From: Halonatronomonas betaini
GTDB lineage: Bacteria; Bacillota; Halanaerobiia; Halanaerobiales; Halarsenatibacteraceae
DNA: 64,000 nucleotides
Reading direction: 5' to 3'
Assembly: GCF_015666175.1 (NCBI RefSeq)
Contig: NZ_JADPIE010000007.1
Location: forward strand, 124,001-188,000
The position numbers and the translations under genes are program-made. Below, one piece after another: positions 8,877 through 18,551 of the stretch; the first letter of the stretch is position 1, and each line of letters starts with the position of its first letter. A model generated the notes under the pieces. That model ran no database searches. It was not told where the DNA came from and was given only the letters and a program-made list of their open reading frames with translations.

Positions 8877-10084
8877 TCTTTGAAACTTTTAGGATTGCAC
8901 TTAATGGTTTAAGGACCAATAAATTAAGGACTTTTTTATCGATGCTCGGTATTATAATTGGCGTTGGAGCAGTAATTGCCATAGTTTCTATTGGAAGTTC
9001 GGCCAGGGAGGAAGTTACAGCCCAGATTTCAAGCTTAGGTTCTGACTTATTATGGGTGACTCCAGGGTTTACAGCTGGTAGGGCTACCAGGATGGAATCT
9101 GATCCTAGAGAGAATTTTACTCTGGATATAATTCAATATATCGATGATTATTCTCCTGGGGTAACCAATGTTGTGCCTGAGGTTTCAGGCTCGGTGCAGT
9201 TAAGGAGAGGGGACAATACTCTTAATAGCACTGCCGTTGGTACCAGTCAAAACTTTACAGTTGTAAATATTTATTATCCAGAGAGAGGCCGTTTTATTGA
9301 CCAGGATGACCTGGATCAGTCAAGGAATTCAATTGTGCTAGGAAGTAATGTAGCTACTGAATTATTTTCTGATACGGACCCTATTGGTCAGAGAATTAGA
9401 TTGAATTATCAGGGCCGGAATATAAATTTTACTGTAGTTGGAGTTATGGAACAAAAGGGCCAGGGAGTTATGGGTAATCTTGATCGGAGAGTATATATCC
9501 CAGTTACAACCTTTACTAATAAGTTATCGAGGCAGAATTTTGTTGATCTGTATTATGCCCAGTTTTCTCCTGGATTTAGCTCCCAGGAAGCCAGAAACCA
9601 GATCGATTATTTCTTTTTCCAGCATTTAGGTGATGAGAACCTTTATAATATTATGAGCCAGGACCAGATATTAGGGGTGCTTGATCAGGTCACCGGAACT
9701 TTGAGTTTAATGCTTGGAGGGATTGCCGGGATCTCGCTCTTAGTTGGTGGAATCGGGATTATGAATATAATGCTGGTATCTGTTACTGAAAGGACCAGGG
9801 AAATTGGAATCAGGAAGGCTCTAGGAGCTAAAAAGCGGAATATACTGGGGCAGTTTTTGCTGGAATCCCTTGCTTTAAGTAGTATTGGTGGGTTTATAGG
9901 GATTGGCCTCGGTTATGCCGGGACTTATCTTGTTACCAGGATTGGAAACTGGCCTTTAGTCTTATCTCCAGTGGCAGTTATGTTAGCCTTTGGCTTTTCA
10001 CTTGCAATTGGTCTCTTCTTTGGGATTTATCCGGCAGTTAAAGCGGCAAGACTTGACCCTGTTGATTCTTTAAGCTATGAGTAA
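8873..10084 (+). CDS. ABC transporter permease (MacB/FtsX type)
   Basis: 403 aa with the four-helix FtsX/MacB layout: helix 1 at about 20-42, a large periplasmic domain (about 45-275, MacB_PCD), then three helices (about 280-305, 330-355, 365-390). The motif GGIGIMNIMLVSVTERTREIGIRKALGA is visible in parts and is diagnostic of the family. Together with the preceding genes it forms a MacAB-TolC-like pump, family roles being export of peptides, lipids or macrolides. The substrate is not evident here. Confidence 0.92.
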   Translation: MIFETFRIALNGLRTNKLRTFLSMLGIIIGVGAVIAIVSIGSSAREEVTAQISSLGSDLLWVTPGFTAGRATRMESDPRENFTLDIIQYIDDYSPGVTNVVPEVSGSVQLRRGDNTLNSTAVGTSQNFTVVNIYYPERGRFIDQDDLDQSRNSIVLGSNVATELFSDTDPIGQRIRLNYQGRNINFTVVGVMEQKGQGVMGNLDRRVYIPVTTFTNKLSRQNFVDLYYAQFSPGFSSQEARNQIDYFFFQHLGDENLYNIMSQDQILGVLDQVTGTLSLMLGGIAGISLLVGGIGIMNIMLVSVTERTREIGIRKALGAKKRNILGQFLLESLALSSIGGFIGIGLGYAGTYLVTRIGNWPLVLSPVAVMLAFGFSLAIGLFFGIYPAVKAARLDPVDSLSYE

Positions 10085-10100
10085 AATATGGAAATTAAAC

Positions 10101-10130
10101 TTGTATTATTACCTTAATGTCTGATAAAAT
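10101..10130 (+). promoter_or_regulatory. possible promoter upstream of coiled-coil gene
   Basis: TTGTAT (10101-10106), 18-nt spacer, TAAAAT (10125-10130). A moderate match to the sigma-A consensus in the 97-bp gap after the MacB permease. Confidence 0.4.
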
Positions 10131-10181
10131 AGTAATGGAATCACAAAATTAACTTTATGCTTTCATTAGGAGGTTGATTAT

Positions 10182-10760
10182 ATGGGTGATAGAATTAAAA
10201 GTTCATATGAGATAGCTATGGAGAGGGCAGAAAAGATTGATGTCGATGCAGATACTGAAAAGCTTGATCTTCGTTCTGAGATAAGACCGATTTTAAGTAA
10301 GTTTTTCCAGGATAAGATAGATGCAGATGGTCTCTGGGAGGAGTTTAAGGATAGTGAAGCAGAAAGACTGGCAGAAGCTCAAAGGATGATTGTATCTTCA
10401 CTGGGTTTAAACTCCAATCAACAGGAGATTAAATTGAGAAAAGAAGGTCTGATGGCAATTGAGGATCTTAAGGAGGACCCGAATCCTTCTGAATTAGATC
10501 AATTGATGGCCAAAGTTAGTCAGACCGTTCAGCAATATAATCAGGAACAGGAACAGCTGCAGAGGAAACTGGAGAGTATGCTCCGTCAGGCTGCCGGTGC
10601 AAATGGTCAGCAACCCCAGGATGTTATGGAGTTATTAGGTAACCTTGATGAGAATACTCAAAGGCAATTACAGCAGGCTCGCCAGGAGATTGAGGAACGC
10701 TTTAAAGAAGAATGGGAGTCTCTTGAAGAAAGATTAAATAAGTTTGTCAGTCAGGAGTAG
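10182..10760 (+). CDS. hypothetical coiled-coil protein
   Basis: 192 aa, not recognised with confidence. No signal peptide or membrane helix. The first 110 residues are charged and helical (MGDRIKSSYEIAMERAEKI opening). From about 120 the protein becomes Gln/Glu-rich with heptad character (QQYNQEQEQLQRKLESML, then EIEERFKEEWESLEERLNKF), so a cytosolic coiled-coil oligomer is likely. A strong AGGAGG precedes ATG 10182. The next gene starts 5 bp downstream, so the two are probably co-expressed. Function unknown. Confidence 0.75.
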   Translation: MGDRIKSSYEIAMERAEKIDVDADTEKLDLRSEIRPILSKFFQDKIDADGLWEEFKDSEAERLAEAQRMIVSSLGLNSNQQEIKLRKEGLMAIEDLKEDPNPSELDQLMAKVSQTVQQYNQEQEQLQRKLESMLRQAAGANGQQPQDVMELLGNLDENTQRQLQQARQEIEERFKEEWESLEERLNKFVSQE

Positions 10761-10765
10761 ATTAG

Positions 10766-11203
10766 ATGGAAGGAATTAAAAGATTAATTACCAGAATGAC
10801 CAGGGCAGATATTATTCTGGTGCTGGTTATTCTAGTATTTTCAATAGTAGGTATTTTTCTACCTATATTATTTCAGCCTGAGCATGGTGAATATCAATTG
10901 GTTGTTGAACAGGCTGGACAGGAATTATTTAGAAAAGATTTTCCCAGGGAAGATGGTATAGAAGAATTCAGCTTCCGCTGGGAGGGAGATGAATATCAGG
11001 CCAGGCTGGAATTTGAAAATAACCGGGTCAGATTGCACAGGCTTTCAAAGGAAGTTGTGCCCCTTGATATTCATGAACAGATGGGCTGGATTCAAAGGCC
11101 AGGCCAGATGATTGTTGCTTTACCGGTCCAGATGGTTATTAGTATTGAAGGTGACCGGGGAGAAAGAGAATATGACGGCGTTGTAGGAAGTTATGAAAAT
11201 TAG
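10766..11203 (+). CDS. membrane-anchored NusG domain II-like protein
   Basis: 145 aa with one N-terminal membrane helix (about 16-36, ADIILVLVILVFSIVGIF). The extracytoplasmic domain ends GWIQRPGQMIVALPVQMVI, which matches the closing motif (GWI..PGQ.IVCLP) of the NusG_II family (Pfam PF07009 type). Two cysteines that are common in that family just before and within this motif are absent here. Family members often sit near quinone/FMN-linked or heptaprenyl genes; nothing of that kind is adjacent. Role unknown. Confidence 0.6.
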   Translation: MEGIKRLITRMTRADIILVLVILVFSIVGIFLPILFQPEHGEYQLVVEQAGQELFRKDFPREDGIEEFSFRWEGDEYQARLEFENNRVRLHRLSKEVVPLDIHEQMGWIQRPGQMIVALPVQMVISIEGDRGEREYDGVVGSYEN

Positions 11204-11212
11204 GTCTATTAG

Positions 11213-11243
11213 AGCCACCCTGAGGGGTGGCTTATAGATTTTG
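11213..11243 (+). terminator. hairpin after the NusG-II-like gene
   Basis: Stem AGCCACCC/GGGTGGCT with a 4-nt loop (11213-11232) followed by a weak T-rich stretch (TATAGATTTT). Probably a terminator of modest strength before the AddB-like gene. Confidence 0.5.
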
Positions 11244-11257
11244 ATAGGGGGCTGTTT

Positions 11258-13867
11258 ATGATGGATTTCAGGTATATTGATTTTAGCCAGAACTTATTTG
11301 AAGAGGCAATTACAGGTGAGCCGGCTATTTATATATTCCCTAATAGTGGTGATATTAAAGCAGCAAGAACTACATATAACCGGGAACCTCTAACTGTGGA
11401 GAGTAAATTTCTAGACTGGAATAGTTTTAAAGAGATGATCTTTCCTGTTGATCAGTTAGTTTTAAAAGAGGAAAAGCTATCTATTGCTTTATTTTCTTTG
11501 CTAAATACTGATGAGAAGAGGTTTTTAAATATAAATGAATATAGCGATGTGCTGGAGTTTTCCGGCCTCTTTCATAATTATTATCTTGAAAGGGCTGAAT
11601 ATTTAGTTGAGAGCTGGCCAGTTCTTGAAGGCTGGCAGAAAGAGAGGCTTGAATTAATTGAAAAATTAAGATCCAGATATCTTAACTGGCTTAAGGAAAA
11701 TAATTACTCTGATAGGTCTTTAGTTTATGATATCAATAATTTTGACCCTACTGGTATTAAATCTTTTGAGAGAATAGTTGTAATAAATCCTGTTGAAACT
11801 AGCCCCTTAGAAAAAGAGATATTAAAAAGATTGGACAGAGATTTTAAAGTGGAGATATTTTTACAGCTTGAGAAATCTCATTATTCTGAAGAGGAGTTAA
11901 GACTTGAAAAATTTCAGTTGCCAGAGAAACTAGAAGTTGATTTGAAATTATATACTGCTGATGAGGAAATTGGTCAGCTGGCCTCAGCTTTAAAAGTTGC
12001 TGTAGAAAATAATGCAGAAATGATCTCTCCTAATCTGGATAAGAGAAATTACAGGCAGCTTTTATCTGAGAAAGAAATTGAAGTGCAGTCAGCTATAAGC
12101 CTGACAGAATCATCTCTCTACCGATTTCTTAATTGCTGCTATAATTTATTATTAAATTATGAGCTAGAGGGTAATGGGCTAGGGTTATTACCTGTTAATC
12201 AGTTATTGAAGGCTATTAATCAGCCTGTCATATCCAGGTACTTTGATTTTGATATTAAAGAGGTTAGAAGTGAGTTAAATGAGCTGATAGGTCAGGGTTA
12301 TTTTTATATAAATGGCAGACTTGTTACAGATAAAATTGCTGCTATCAAGCCCCTTTTTCTAATAGTTAATGATTTTTCTGAGATGGCTGATTTGACTGAA
12401 ATGATTGATTACCTGGATAGTTTAGAGCTTGAAAGTTTAGCTGATCCATTGTATAAAGATGAGATCGATCAATTCTATGATGGGTTAATTGAGTTAACTG
12501 CAATAGAGAAAATGGGTCTGGCAGGTAACTGGAAGGGATTTTTTAATCGCTCGGCGCAGGGATTAATGGATTTAATTTTAAATTATCTCAGTTATAAGAA
12601 AATAACGACTAATATTGATGCTGAAAAAGAGAGGCTAACTTTACAGGATTTCCAATTAGCTCCAGCTGATAGACGGGATAATTTAGTGATTTTAAATGCC
12701 AGCCAGGGCGAACTGCCTGCCGGCAGCAGCAGGTCATTCCTATTGAACCCTGAACAGCGAGAGGCCCTCGGGCTACCAACTGCCAGGGATGAACAGAACT
12801 GGCAGAGGTATTATTTTTTCAGACATATTTTTACTGCTGATAAAGCTGTAATTTTTGCCCTGAATAACCAGGATGAAAATTTAGCGCCAGGCTCTTTAAT
12901 GGAAGAGCTTAAATTCAAGTATGGGCTGGAGTACAGGGAAAGCCCTGTAAAGCGGAGTGATTATTTAAGGTTTTTTAATAATATTTTTGAAGATAAAACT
13001 GGTTATAATTTTGGCTCCTGTGAAAGGGAGGAGTATACGACTGATTTAAGGCAGAACCTTGTTGAGGAGACTGGCGGCAGAACCAGTTTAACCTATTATA
13101 AATATAATAGAATCAAGGACTGCTATCACAGGTATTACCTTGAGCATATTATTGGCTTTGATGCCGGAATGGAATTGCCGGATAAAGCTATGAATCCGAT
13201 GGTTTTTGGGATTATGGTCCATAATCTAATGGATAGGGCTATCACTGAATTAAAACCGGAAATAATGGCAAATACAGCTGATTTAGAGGCGCATAGTGAT
13301 AGGGTGGAGGAGCTTGTTGAGAGGATAATTGATAAATATTATCTCTTTTATGATCAGAGGTTTAAAGGATATTATAAAGAGATTATCAAACCGAAACTGG
13401 TTGCTTCGGTATTTAGCTTTATTGAGGGATTATTCAGGCGGCTTCCGGCTTCTTCGGTAGATAATTTATCTGATTGGGACTGGAAACTTGAATATACTCC
13501 TGAAAATAAAGGCGCAGGCTTTTATCAAGGAGACGGGATGGAATTTTATTTAAGCGGCCGGATTGATCTTTTAATTGATACTGGACAGGACCAGGTTTTA
13601 GTAGACTTTAAAACAGGTTCAGGATCAGTCGAGCAGCTGGATTTTTATTCTTTACTTTTAGATAATGGAGATATTAATAAGAAAAAATATATTTATAATA
13701 TAATGGATGAATTATTTCAATCTGCAAACAGTGATACTGGAAATGAAATGGCTGAAAAGATAAGATTAGAGCTAGAGGATTTGACTGGTGCAGAATATTA
13801 TAAAAGGATATATAAGTCCCGTTGCGAGAGATGTCCGTATTTATCAATCTGTCAGGTGGTGAAATAA
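11258..13867 (+). CDS. addB: AddB-like nuclease subunit (PD-(D/E)XK)
   Basis: 869 aa. The C-terminal third is a RecB-family nuclease with an iron-sulphur staple: an N-side Cys in IKDCYHRYYLEHI, FGIMVHNLMDRA (His), GRIDLLIDT and VDFKTGS (catalytic Asp...Asp-x-Lys), then CERCPYLSIC at the end. The first and last three cysteines would bind a 4Fe-4S cluster, as in AddB. The N-terminal part resembles an inactive helicase: the phosphate-loop position reads FPNSGDIKAA, a degenerate Walker A. It ends 1 nt into the next gene (TAATG), an AddA-like helicase. Role: repair of double-strand breaks. The gene symbol is by context and motif; overall similarity is probably low. Confidence 0.75.
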   Translation: MMDFRYIDFSQNLFEEAITGEPAIYIFPNSGDIKAARTTYNREPLTVESKFLDWNSFKEMIFPVDQLVLKEEKLSIALFSLLNTDEKRFLNINEYSDVLEFSGLFHNYYLERAEYLVESWPVLEGWQKERLELIEKLRSRYLNWLKENNYSDRSLVYDINNFDPTGIKSFERIVVINPVETSPLEKEILKRLDRDFKVEIFLQLEKSHYSEEELRLEKFQLPEKLEVDLKLYTADEEIGQLASALKVAVENNAEMISPNLDKRNYRQLLSEKEIEVQSAISLTESSLYRFLNCCYNLLLNYELEGNGLGLLPVNQLLKAINQPVISRYFDFDIKEVRSELNELIGQGYFYINGRLVTDKIAAIKPLFLIVNDFSEMADLTEMIDYLDSLELESLADPLYKDEIDQFYDGLIELTAIEKMGLAGNWKGFFNRSAQGLMDLILNYLSYKKITTNIDAEKERLTLQDFQLAPADRRDNLVILNASQGELPAGSSRSFLLNPEQREALGLPTARDEQNWQRYYFFRHIFTADKAVIFALNNQDENLAPGSLMEELKFKYGLEYRESPVKRSDYLRFFNNIFEDKTGYNFGSCEREEYTTDLRQNLVEETGGRTSLTYYKYNRIKDCYHRYYLEHIIGFDAGMELPDKAMNPMVFGIMVHNLMDRAITELKPEIMANTADLEAHSDRVEELVERIIDKYYLFYDQRFKGYYKEIIKPKLVASVFSFIEGLFRRLPASSVDNLSDWDWKLEYTPENKGAGFYQGDGMEFYLSGRIDLLIDTGQDQVLVDFKTGSGSVEQLDFYSLLLDNGDINKKKYIYNIMDELFQSANSDTGNEMAEKIRLELEDLTGAEYYKRIYKSRCERCPYLSICQVVK

Positions 13868-16800
13868 TGGGAACTATAGATAGCAAGATCTTAAAGGCCA
13901 GTGCCGGTACCGGCAAGACCTATCGCCTTTCTATTGAATATATTGCAGCAATTATGCAGGGGAAAGAATTCAGTGAGATAGTAATTTTAACCTTTACCAG
14001 AAAGGCAACAGCTGAAGTCAGGGAACGGGTTTTTGAACAGATTGCTGATATTCTCAAAAAGAAAGAGGAATCTGGAGTCTGGAAAAGTCTGAAGGATATC
14101 TATCCAGAGCTTGATTTGGATTTAGGGTCTTTAGAAGATACCTATAGAGAGATGTTAATGGAGAAAGATTTGATTAATATATATACTATAGATAGCTTTT
14201 TGAACCTTTTATTTGAGGAGATTGTTGCCCCTTATCTTGGCATCTTTAAATATGAGATAATCTCTGATAAAGAGAATCAGAGGATAATCGATGAGCTTTT
14301 CAGGCGGTTTATATCCTCACCTGAAAAGGTGAACATGGTGGAGAAGTTGATCGGTAAGCAGATCAGCAGGGACTTCCAAGTTCCAGTTGACTTTTTAAAT
14401 GAGGTTATTCATAATCGCTGGAAATATTTACTGATCGATCATAGCGATGATACCAGTGGGTCTGACCGGTATAACCTTGATTTTATTAAGCCTCTGGATG
14501 AAGTGCTTGAACTTATGGATGAATCTGCCAGTATTACCGGTGATGAGGTTGATGGTGGCTGGTTTACCAAGGCTTATAGAGATATAATGACCTATTACCT
14601 TGAGCTTAAAGCCAGTAATGCAGATAAAAATCTGCTTGAAGATTGTATTTACAAGCATTATAGTCAGTTCTTAAAGGATGATACCTGCTGGAATGGCAAT
14701 AAGTTTCGCAAAAAAGAGCTGAAGCCATATAAGGCTGAACTTAAAGAGGCTTATCAGGTATTTCAGGAGCGGCTTGCCGGGAAAATAATGGAGGCAGAGG
14801 TATTGCCTCAACAGGACTGTATATTTGAACTGGTTAATGAGATATTTGCTGAATATGATCGCCTGAAATTAAAACAGAAGCGGTTTACCCATCAGGATAT
14901 ATCTAATTTCACATATAATTATTTGATAGAGGAGGGAATTGACTTACCTTCCGGTCAGTTAATTGACTATTTAGGAGAGCTGGTCGGTGGCAGGATTAGT
15001 ACAATATTTATTGATGAGTTTCAGGATACCAGTGTGCTTCAGTGGCAGATATTAAATAATTTACTTACAGGGGAGCGGTCACTGATAGCTGTTGGCGATG
15101 CCAAGCAGTCGATCTATGGCTGGCGTGATGGCGAAAAGGAGCTTTTTATCAGATTGCCTGAAATTACTGCCGGAGTTGAAGAGACCCTCGGTGTCTGTTA
15201 CAGGAGCAGAGAAAATATTGTAGAATTTGTTAATGGCTTTTTTAATGACCTTCGTGATGACTGGGAATATGAGAATGTTGACTTTTTATCTGAGAAAGAA
15301 GGGGGTTACCTGGAGGTTTTAGTTGGAGGTAGCTCTGCATTGATAAATACGGATACCAAGAAGTTTGCAGGTTATTCAGAGGAGAAGCAGAATCAATTAA
15401 TTAGATATAATGAAAAAGTAACAGAAAATTTACCGGCGGCTATAGCCAGAAGGATTGATCAGGAGTTTGAAGATTATAGTGGAATAGCTGTACTGGCCAG
15501 GAAAAATAGTGAATTAGAAGAGATCGGCAGGGAACTTGAAGAACTTGAGATCCCTTATATTCTGGAAAAAGGCGGTTCATTACTGGAACATAAGGCGGTC
15601 AGGCCTCTCTATCAGCTATTATTATATTTAAGTAGAGATGATTTTTATCAATTGATTGCTTTTTTAAGAAGTGAACCTCTAGCTATAGGCCATGAACTCT
15701 GCCAGAAATTGATAAAATATAGTGAGGATTTTCAAATATATTTGAAGGATAAAGGCCAGCTTTCCTTTGAAGTTGGAGGTATCCTGGCAGTAGAGCCGAA
15801 GCTAGCTGAATTATTTGGCTGGATTAAAAGGTTAAGAGAACTGCCATATCCTCAATTAGTTGAAAATTTACTTAAAGAGTCAGGGGTTGCCACATATTAT
15901 AAAGATAATCGTTCAGCTTTGAAGAACTTATATAAGTTTTCTGGTCTGCTGAAATCTGTTGCCAGTTTAGGTGAGTTAATAGAGTATCTGGATGATAAAG
16001 AAGGGGCTTCAGAGTTAGAGCAGGAGGCAGTTAAGAGTGAAAATGCTGTCGAATTACTGACAGTACATAGGGCTAAAGGATTATCTTTTGATACTGAATT
16101 TTTCTACTGGTCACCTGGGGGTAACGGAGGTGGTAACCAGGGGAATACTATCGAACTATTCCTTGAGTTTGATAGGCTTTATCAGAAAGTGGAAAATTAT
16201 TTGTTGCTTACTTCAAATTATAATAACCTGCTGCAGTGGTTAGACTATGATTTTCAGGACAAGGCTGATGCTGACGAGCTGGCAGAAGAGATAAATAATC
16301 TTTATGTTGCTCTGACCAGACCTGTTGATAATTTGTTCCTATATATTGATACACCAAGAAAGATAATGCCAGGTGGAAATGACTTCTGGGAGAGCAATGA
16401 TAGTTACAACTTTTATGAGCCAGCGATTTTAAAGGCGACTGGCCAGGACTCCCTTGCTGATCTGATTGAACCCTGGAGTTATGGGGAGCTGGTTGTTGAT
16501 AGTTTTAAGGAAGAAGCTCAAATCCTTGCAGAAACTGAAAACCTGGCAGCTTTCTTTAAAGGAGATTGGCCTGAAGAGTCTGCCAGGATTAGAGCCAGGG
16601 AAGCCAAGGATTTTGATTTCAATCTGGATAAAGAGAGGGCCCAGGTAGTTGGACTGGGGCTGCATTTTTACATGGAACAGGTTCTTTATGGTGGTAAGGC
16701 GGAAAAGGAGCATGCTGCCAGACTGGTGATGTCCAGATATGGGAATATCCTGGGCAGAACAGATACTGAAAAACTAATTGCCAGGGCTGAAGCTTTTGTG

Positions 16801-17046
16801 GCTGATAACCCTGAATATTTTTCAAAGGAATATGATATTCTGACTGAGTATAGTCTCTGGCTTGATGATGGCAGTATGAAGCGGGTAGATAGATTACTGG
16901 TCGATAGAGAAAATAAGCTGGTTAAGATTATTGATTTTAAGAGTGGTGGGATTGAATCTGATGATCAGCTCGATGAGTATAAAGAAATCCTGGCCGAAGA
17001 GCTTGGCCAGGAGTATAGTTTTGAGACTGAATATGTTAATATATAA
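13867..17046 (+). CDS. addA: AddA-like UvrD/RecB helicase-nuclease
   Basis: 1059 aa. SF1A helicase motifs in order: Walker A KASAGTGKTY (about 9-18), motif II FIDEFQDTS, motif III GDAKQSIYGWRDG, motif V TVHRAKGLSFD and motif VI LYVALTRPVDNLFLY. A C-terminal RecB nuclease follows (RVDRLLVD ... KIIDFKSGG). ATG 13867 is chosen over an upstream ATG at 13822 because GGTGG precedes it and it overlaps the AddB-like stop by 1 nt, suggesting coupled translation. With the upstream gene it should form an AddAB-type end-resection complex. Its stop abuts the stop of the opposing cls gene with no gap. Confidence 0.85.
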   Translation: MGTIDSKILKASAGTGKTYRLSIEYIAAIMQGKEFSEIVILTFTRKATAEVRERVFEQIADILKKKEESGVWKSLKDIYPELDLDLGSLEDTYREMLMEKDLINIYTIDSFLNLLFEEIVAPYLGIFKYEIISDKENQRIIDELFRRFISSPEKVNMVEKLIGKQISRDFQVPVDFLNEVIHNRWKYLLIDHSDDTSGSDRYNLDFIKPLDEVLELMDESASITGDEVDGGWFTKAYRDIMTYYLELKASNADKNLLEDCIYKHYSQFLKDDTCWNGNKFRKKELKPYKAELKEAYQVFQERLAGKIMEAEVLPQQDCIFELVNEIFAEYDRLKLKQKRFTHQDISNFTYNYLIEEGIDLPSGQLIDYLGELVGGRISTIFIDEFQDTSVLQWQILNNLLTGERSLIAVGDAKQSIYGWRDGEKELFIRLPEITAGVEETLGVCYRSRENIVEFVNGFFNDLRDDWEYENVDFLSEKEGGYLEVLVGGSSALINTDTKKFAGYSEEKQNQLIRYNEKVTENLPAAIARRIDQEFEDYSGIAVLARKNSELEEIGRELEELEIPYILEKGGSLLEHKAVRPLYQLLLYLSRDDFYQLIAFLRSEPLAIGHELCQKLIKYSEDFQIYLKDKGQLSFEVGGILAVEPKLAELFGWIKRLRELPYPQLVENLLKESGVATYYKDNRSALKNLYKFSGLLKSVASLGELIEYLDDKEGASELEQEAVKSENAVELLTVHRAKGLSFDTEFFYWSPGGNGGGNQGNTIELFLEFDRLYQKVENYLLLTSNYNNLLQWLDYDFQDKADADELAEEINNLYVALTRPVDNLFLYIDTPRKIMPGGNDFWESNDSYNFYEPAILKATGQDSLADLIEPWSYGELVVDSFKEEAQILAETENLAAFFKGDWPEESARIRAREAKDFDFNLDKERAQVVGLGLHFYMEQVLYGGKAEKEHAARLVMSRYGNILGRTDTEKLIARAEAFVADNPEYFSKEYDILTEYSLWLDDGSMKRVDRLLVDRENKLVKIIDFKSGGIESDDQLDEYKEILAEELGQEYSFETEYVNI

Positions 17047-18465
17047 TTAAAGGATAGGTGAAAGTAGCCGGGAGATAGATTCTCTGACTTTCATGGTCCA
17101 GCTTCTATTATCGTATTCTTTGACTGTGATCTCCCTTGATTCTTTGAGATCTTCTCTAAAGATTTCGTCATGGAGCTGGGCTATATCTTCATCATAAATA
17201 AAGGCATTTATCTCAAAATTGAGCTTAAAGCTTCTAACATCCATGTTTGTTGTACCAACTGAAAGAATTCGGCCGTCGATACAGATAGTTTTGCTATGGA
17301 GGAAGCCTCTGGTATAACGATAACAGCGGGCTCCTGCTTCTAGCATTTGCCCTACAAATGAGTTGTTAGCTGCATAGACAAAGGGGTGGTCACCTCTATC
17401 AGGGATCATGACTCTGACATCAACTCCTGAGCGGGAAGCTACCTGCAGGGCTTCCAGCATCGCAGGATCCGGGATAAAATAAGGTGTCTGAATGTAGATG
17501 CTATTTTCGGCACCATAGATCATCTTTAAGAAAAGTGATTTAATTTCTTCTTCTTTGGAGTCTGGACCACTGCTGACAACCTGGACAGGAGATTTACCTG
17601 TGACCTGCTTTTTAGGAAAATACTTTTTGTCATCAAGGAAATCTTCACCGGAGGCAAAGGCCCAGTCCAATAGGAAGCGATGCTGCATACTATTTACGCT
17701 TTCTCCTTTAAGCCTTAGATGGGTATCTCGCCAGTCGCCGAATCTTTTGGAACGGCCGACATATTCATCGCCGACATTAATACCACCGAGATAACCTATC
17801 TGCCCATCGATGATTACATTTTTCCGGTGGTTTCGATAGTTGATATCAAGGATAAAGGGGGCAAAGGGCACAGCTTTACCGCCGGCATCGACTAATTTGT
17901 TGATTGTGTATTTAGAGAGGTTTCTGCAGCCCATTCTATCATATAGGAGCCTGACCTCAATGCCTTCCCTGGCTTTTTTAGTTAGTAGCTCCATAAGCTC
18001 ATTGCCTAATTCATCATCATTGATTATATAGTAATTGACATGGACAAAATCTTTTGCCTTTTCAATATCTTTAAAGAGATCGGCAAATTTATCTGTTCCG
18101 CTGGTATATATTTTGATCTGATTGTAACCGACTAGAGCTGGATTTTTAGCTCTTAAGCCTAAACGGATGATGCTTTCTTCAAGATGATCAAAATCTGATT
18201 CTGGTATCTTTAAAGATTTTGACTGGTCAACATAAACCATATTTTTAACATTGTCCTGTTCCTGTTTTCTCTGGAAGACCTGCTTCTTTCTAGGGGTTAA
18301 TCCTAAAAATAAATAGAGAATAAAGCCTAAAACTGGAAGCAGGGTCAGAATAAGAAGCCAGGCCCAGGTAGAAGTTGGGTCCCGTCTTTCAAAGAAAATT
18401 AAAAGAATGATAAATATAATATTTAAGATTATTAGTGCAACTGGAATATAAGTTAATAAATTCAT
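17047..18465 (-). CDS. cls: cardiolipin synthase (phospholipase D family)
   Basis: 472 aa inner-membrane enzyme that condenses two phosphatidylglycerols. Two N-terminal membrane helices (about 5-25 and 33-55), then two HKD motifs: NHRKNVIIDGQIGYLGGIN and LHSKTICIDGRILSVGTTN. The length is standard for Firmicutes Cls. GGAGG precedes ATG 18465. It is the only minus-strand gene between the MarR gene and 52 kb and faces addA tail to tail with no terminator. Confidence 0.93.
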   Translation of the reverse strand: MNLLTYIPVALIILNIIFIILLIFFERRDPTSTWAWLLILTLLPVLGFILYLFLGLTPRKKQVFQRKQEQDNVKNMVYVDQSKSLKIPESDFDHLEESIIRLGLRAKNPALVGYNQIKIYTSGTDKFADLFKDIEKAKDFVHVNYYIINDDELGNELMELLTKKAREGIEVRLLYDRMGCRNLSKYTINKLVDAGGKAVPFAPFILDINYRNHRKNVIIDGQIGYLGGINVGDEYVGRSKRFGDWRDTHLRLKGESVNSMQHRFLLDWAFASGEDFLDDKKYFPKKQVTGKSPVQVVSSGPDSKEEEIKSLFLKMIYGAENSIYIQTPYFIPDPAMLEALQVASRSGVDVRVMIPDRGDHPFVYAANNSFVGQMLEAGARCYRYTRGFLHSKTICIDGRILSVGTTNMDVRSFKLNFEINAFIYDEDIAQLHDEIFREDLKESREITVKEYDNRSWTMKVRESISRLLSPIL

Positions 18466-18551
18466 TTGTAACCTCCTTGCTATATATTATATTCATGCTC
18501 TAGCAGGAATTATCCTTTATTTTTTTAAAATTTTTTGGAGGCGATTTGTTT

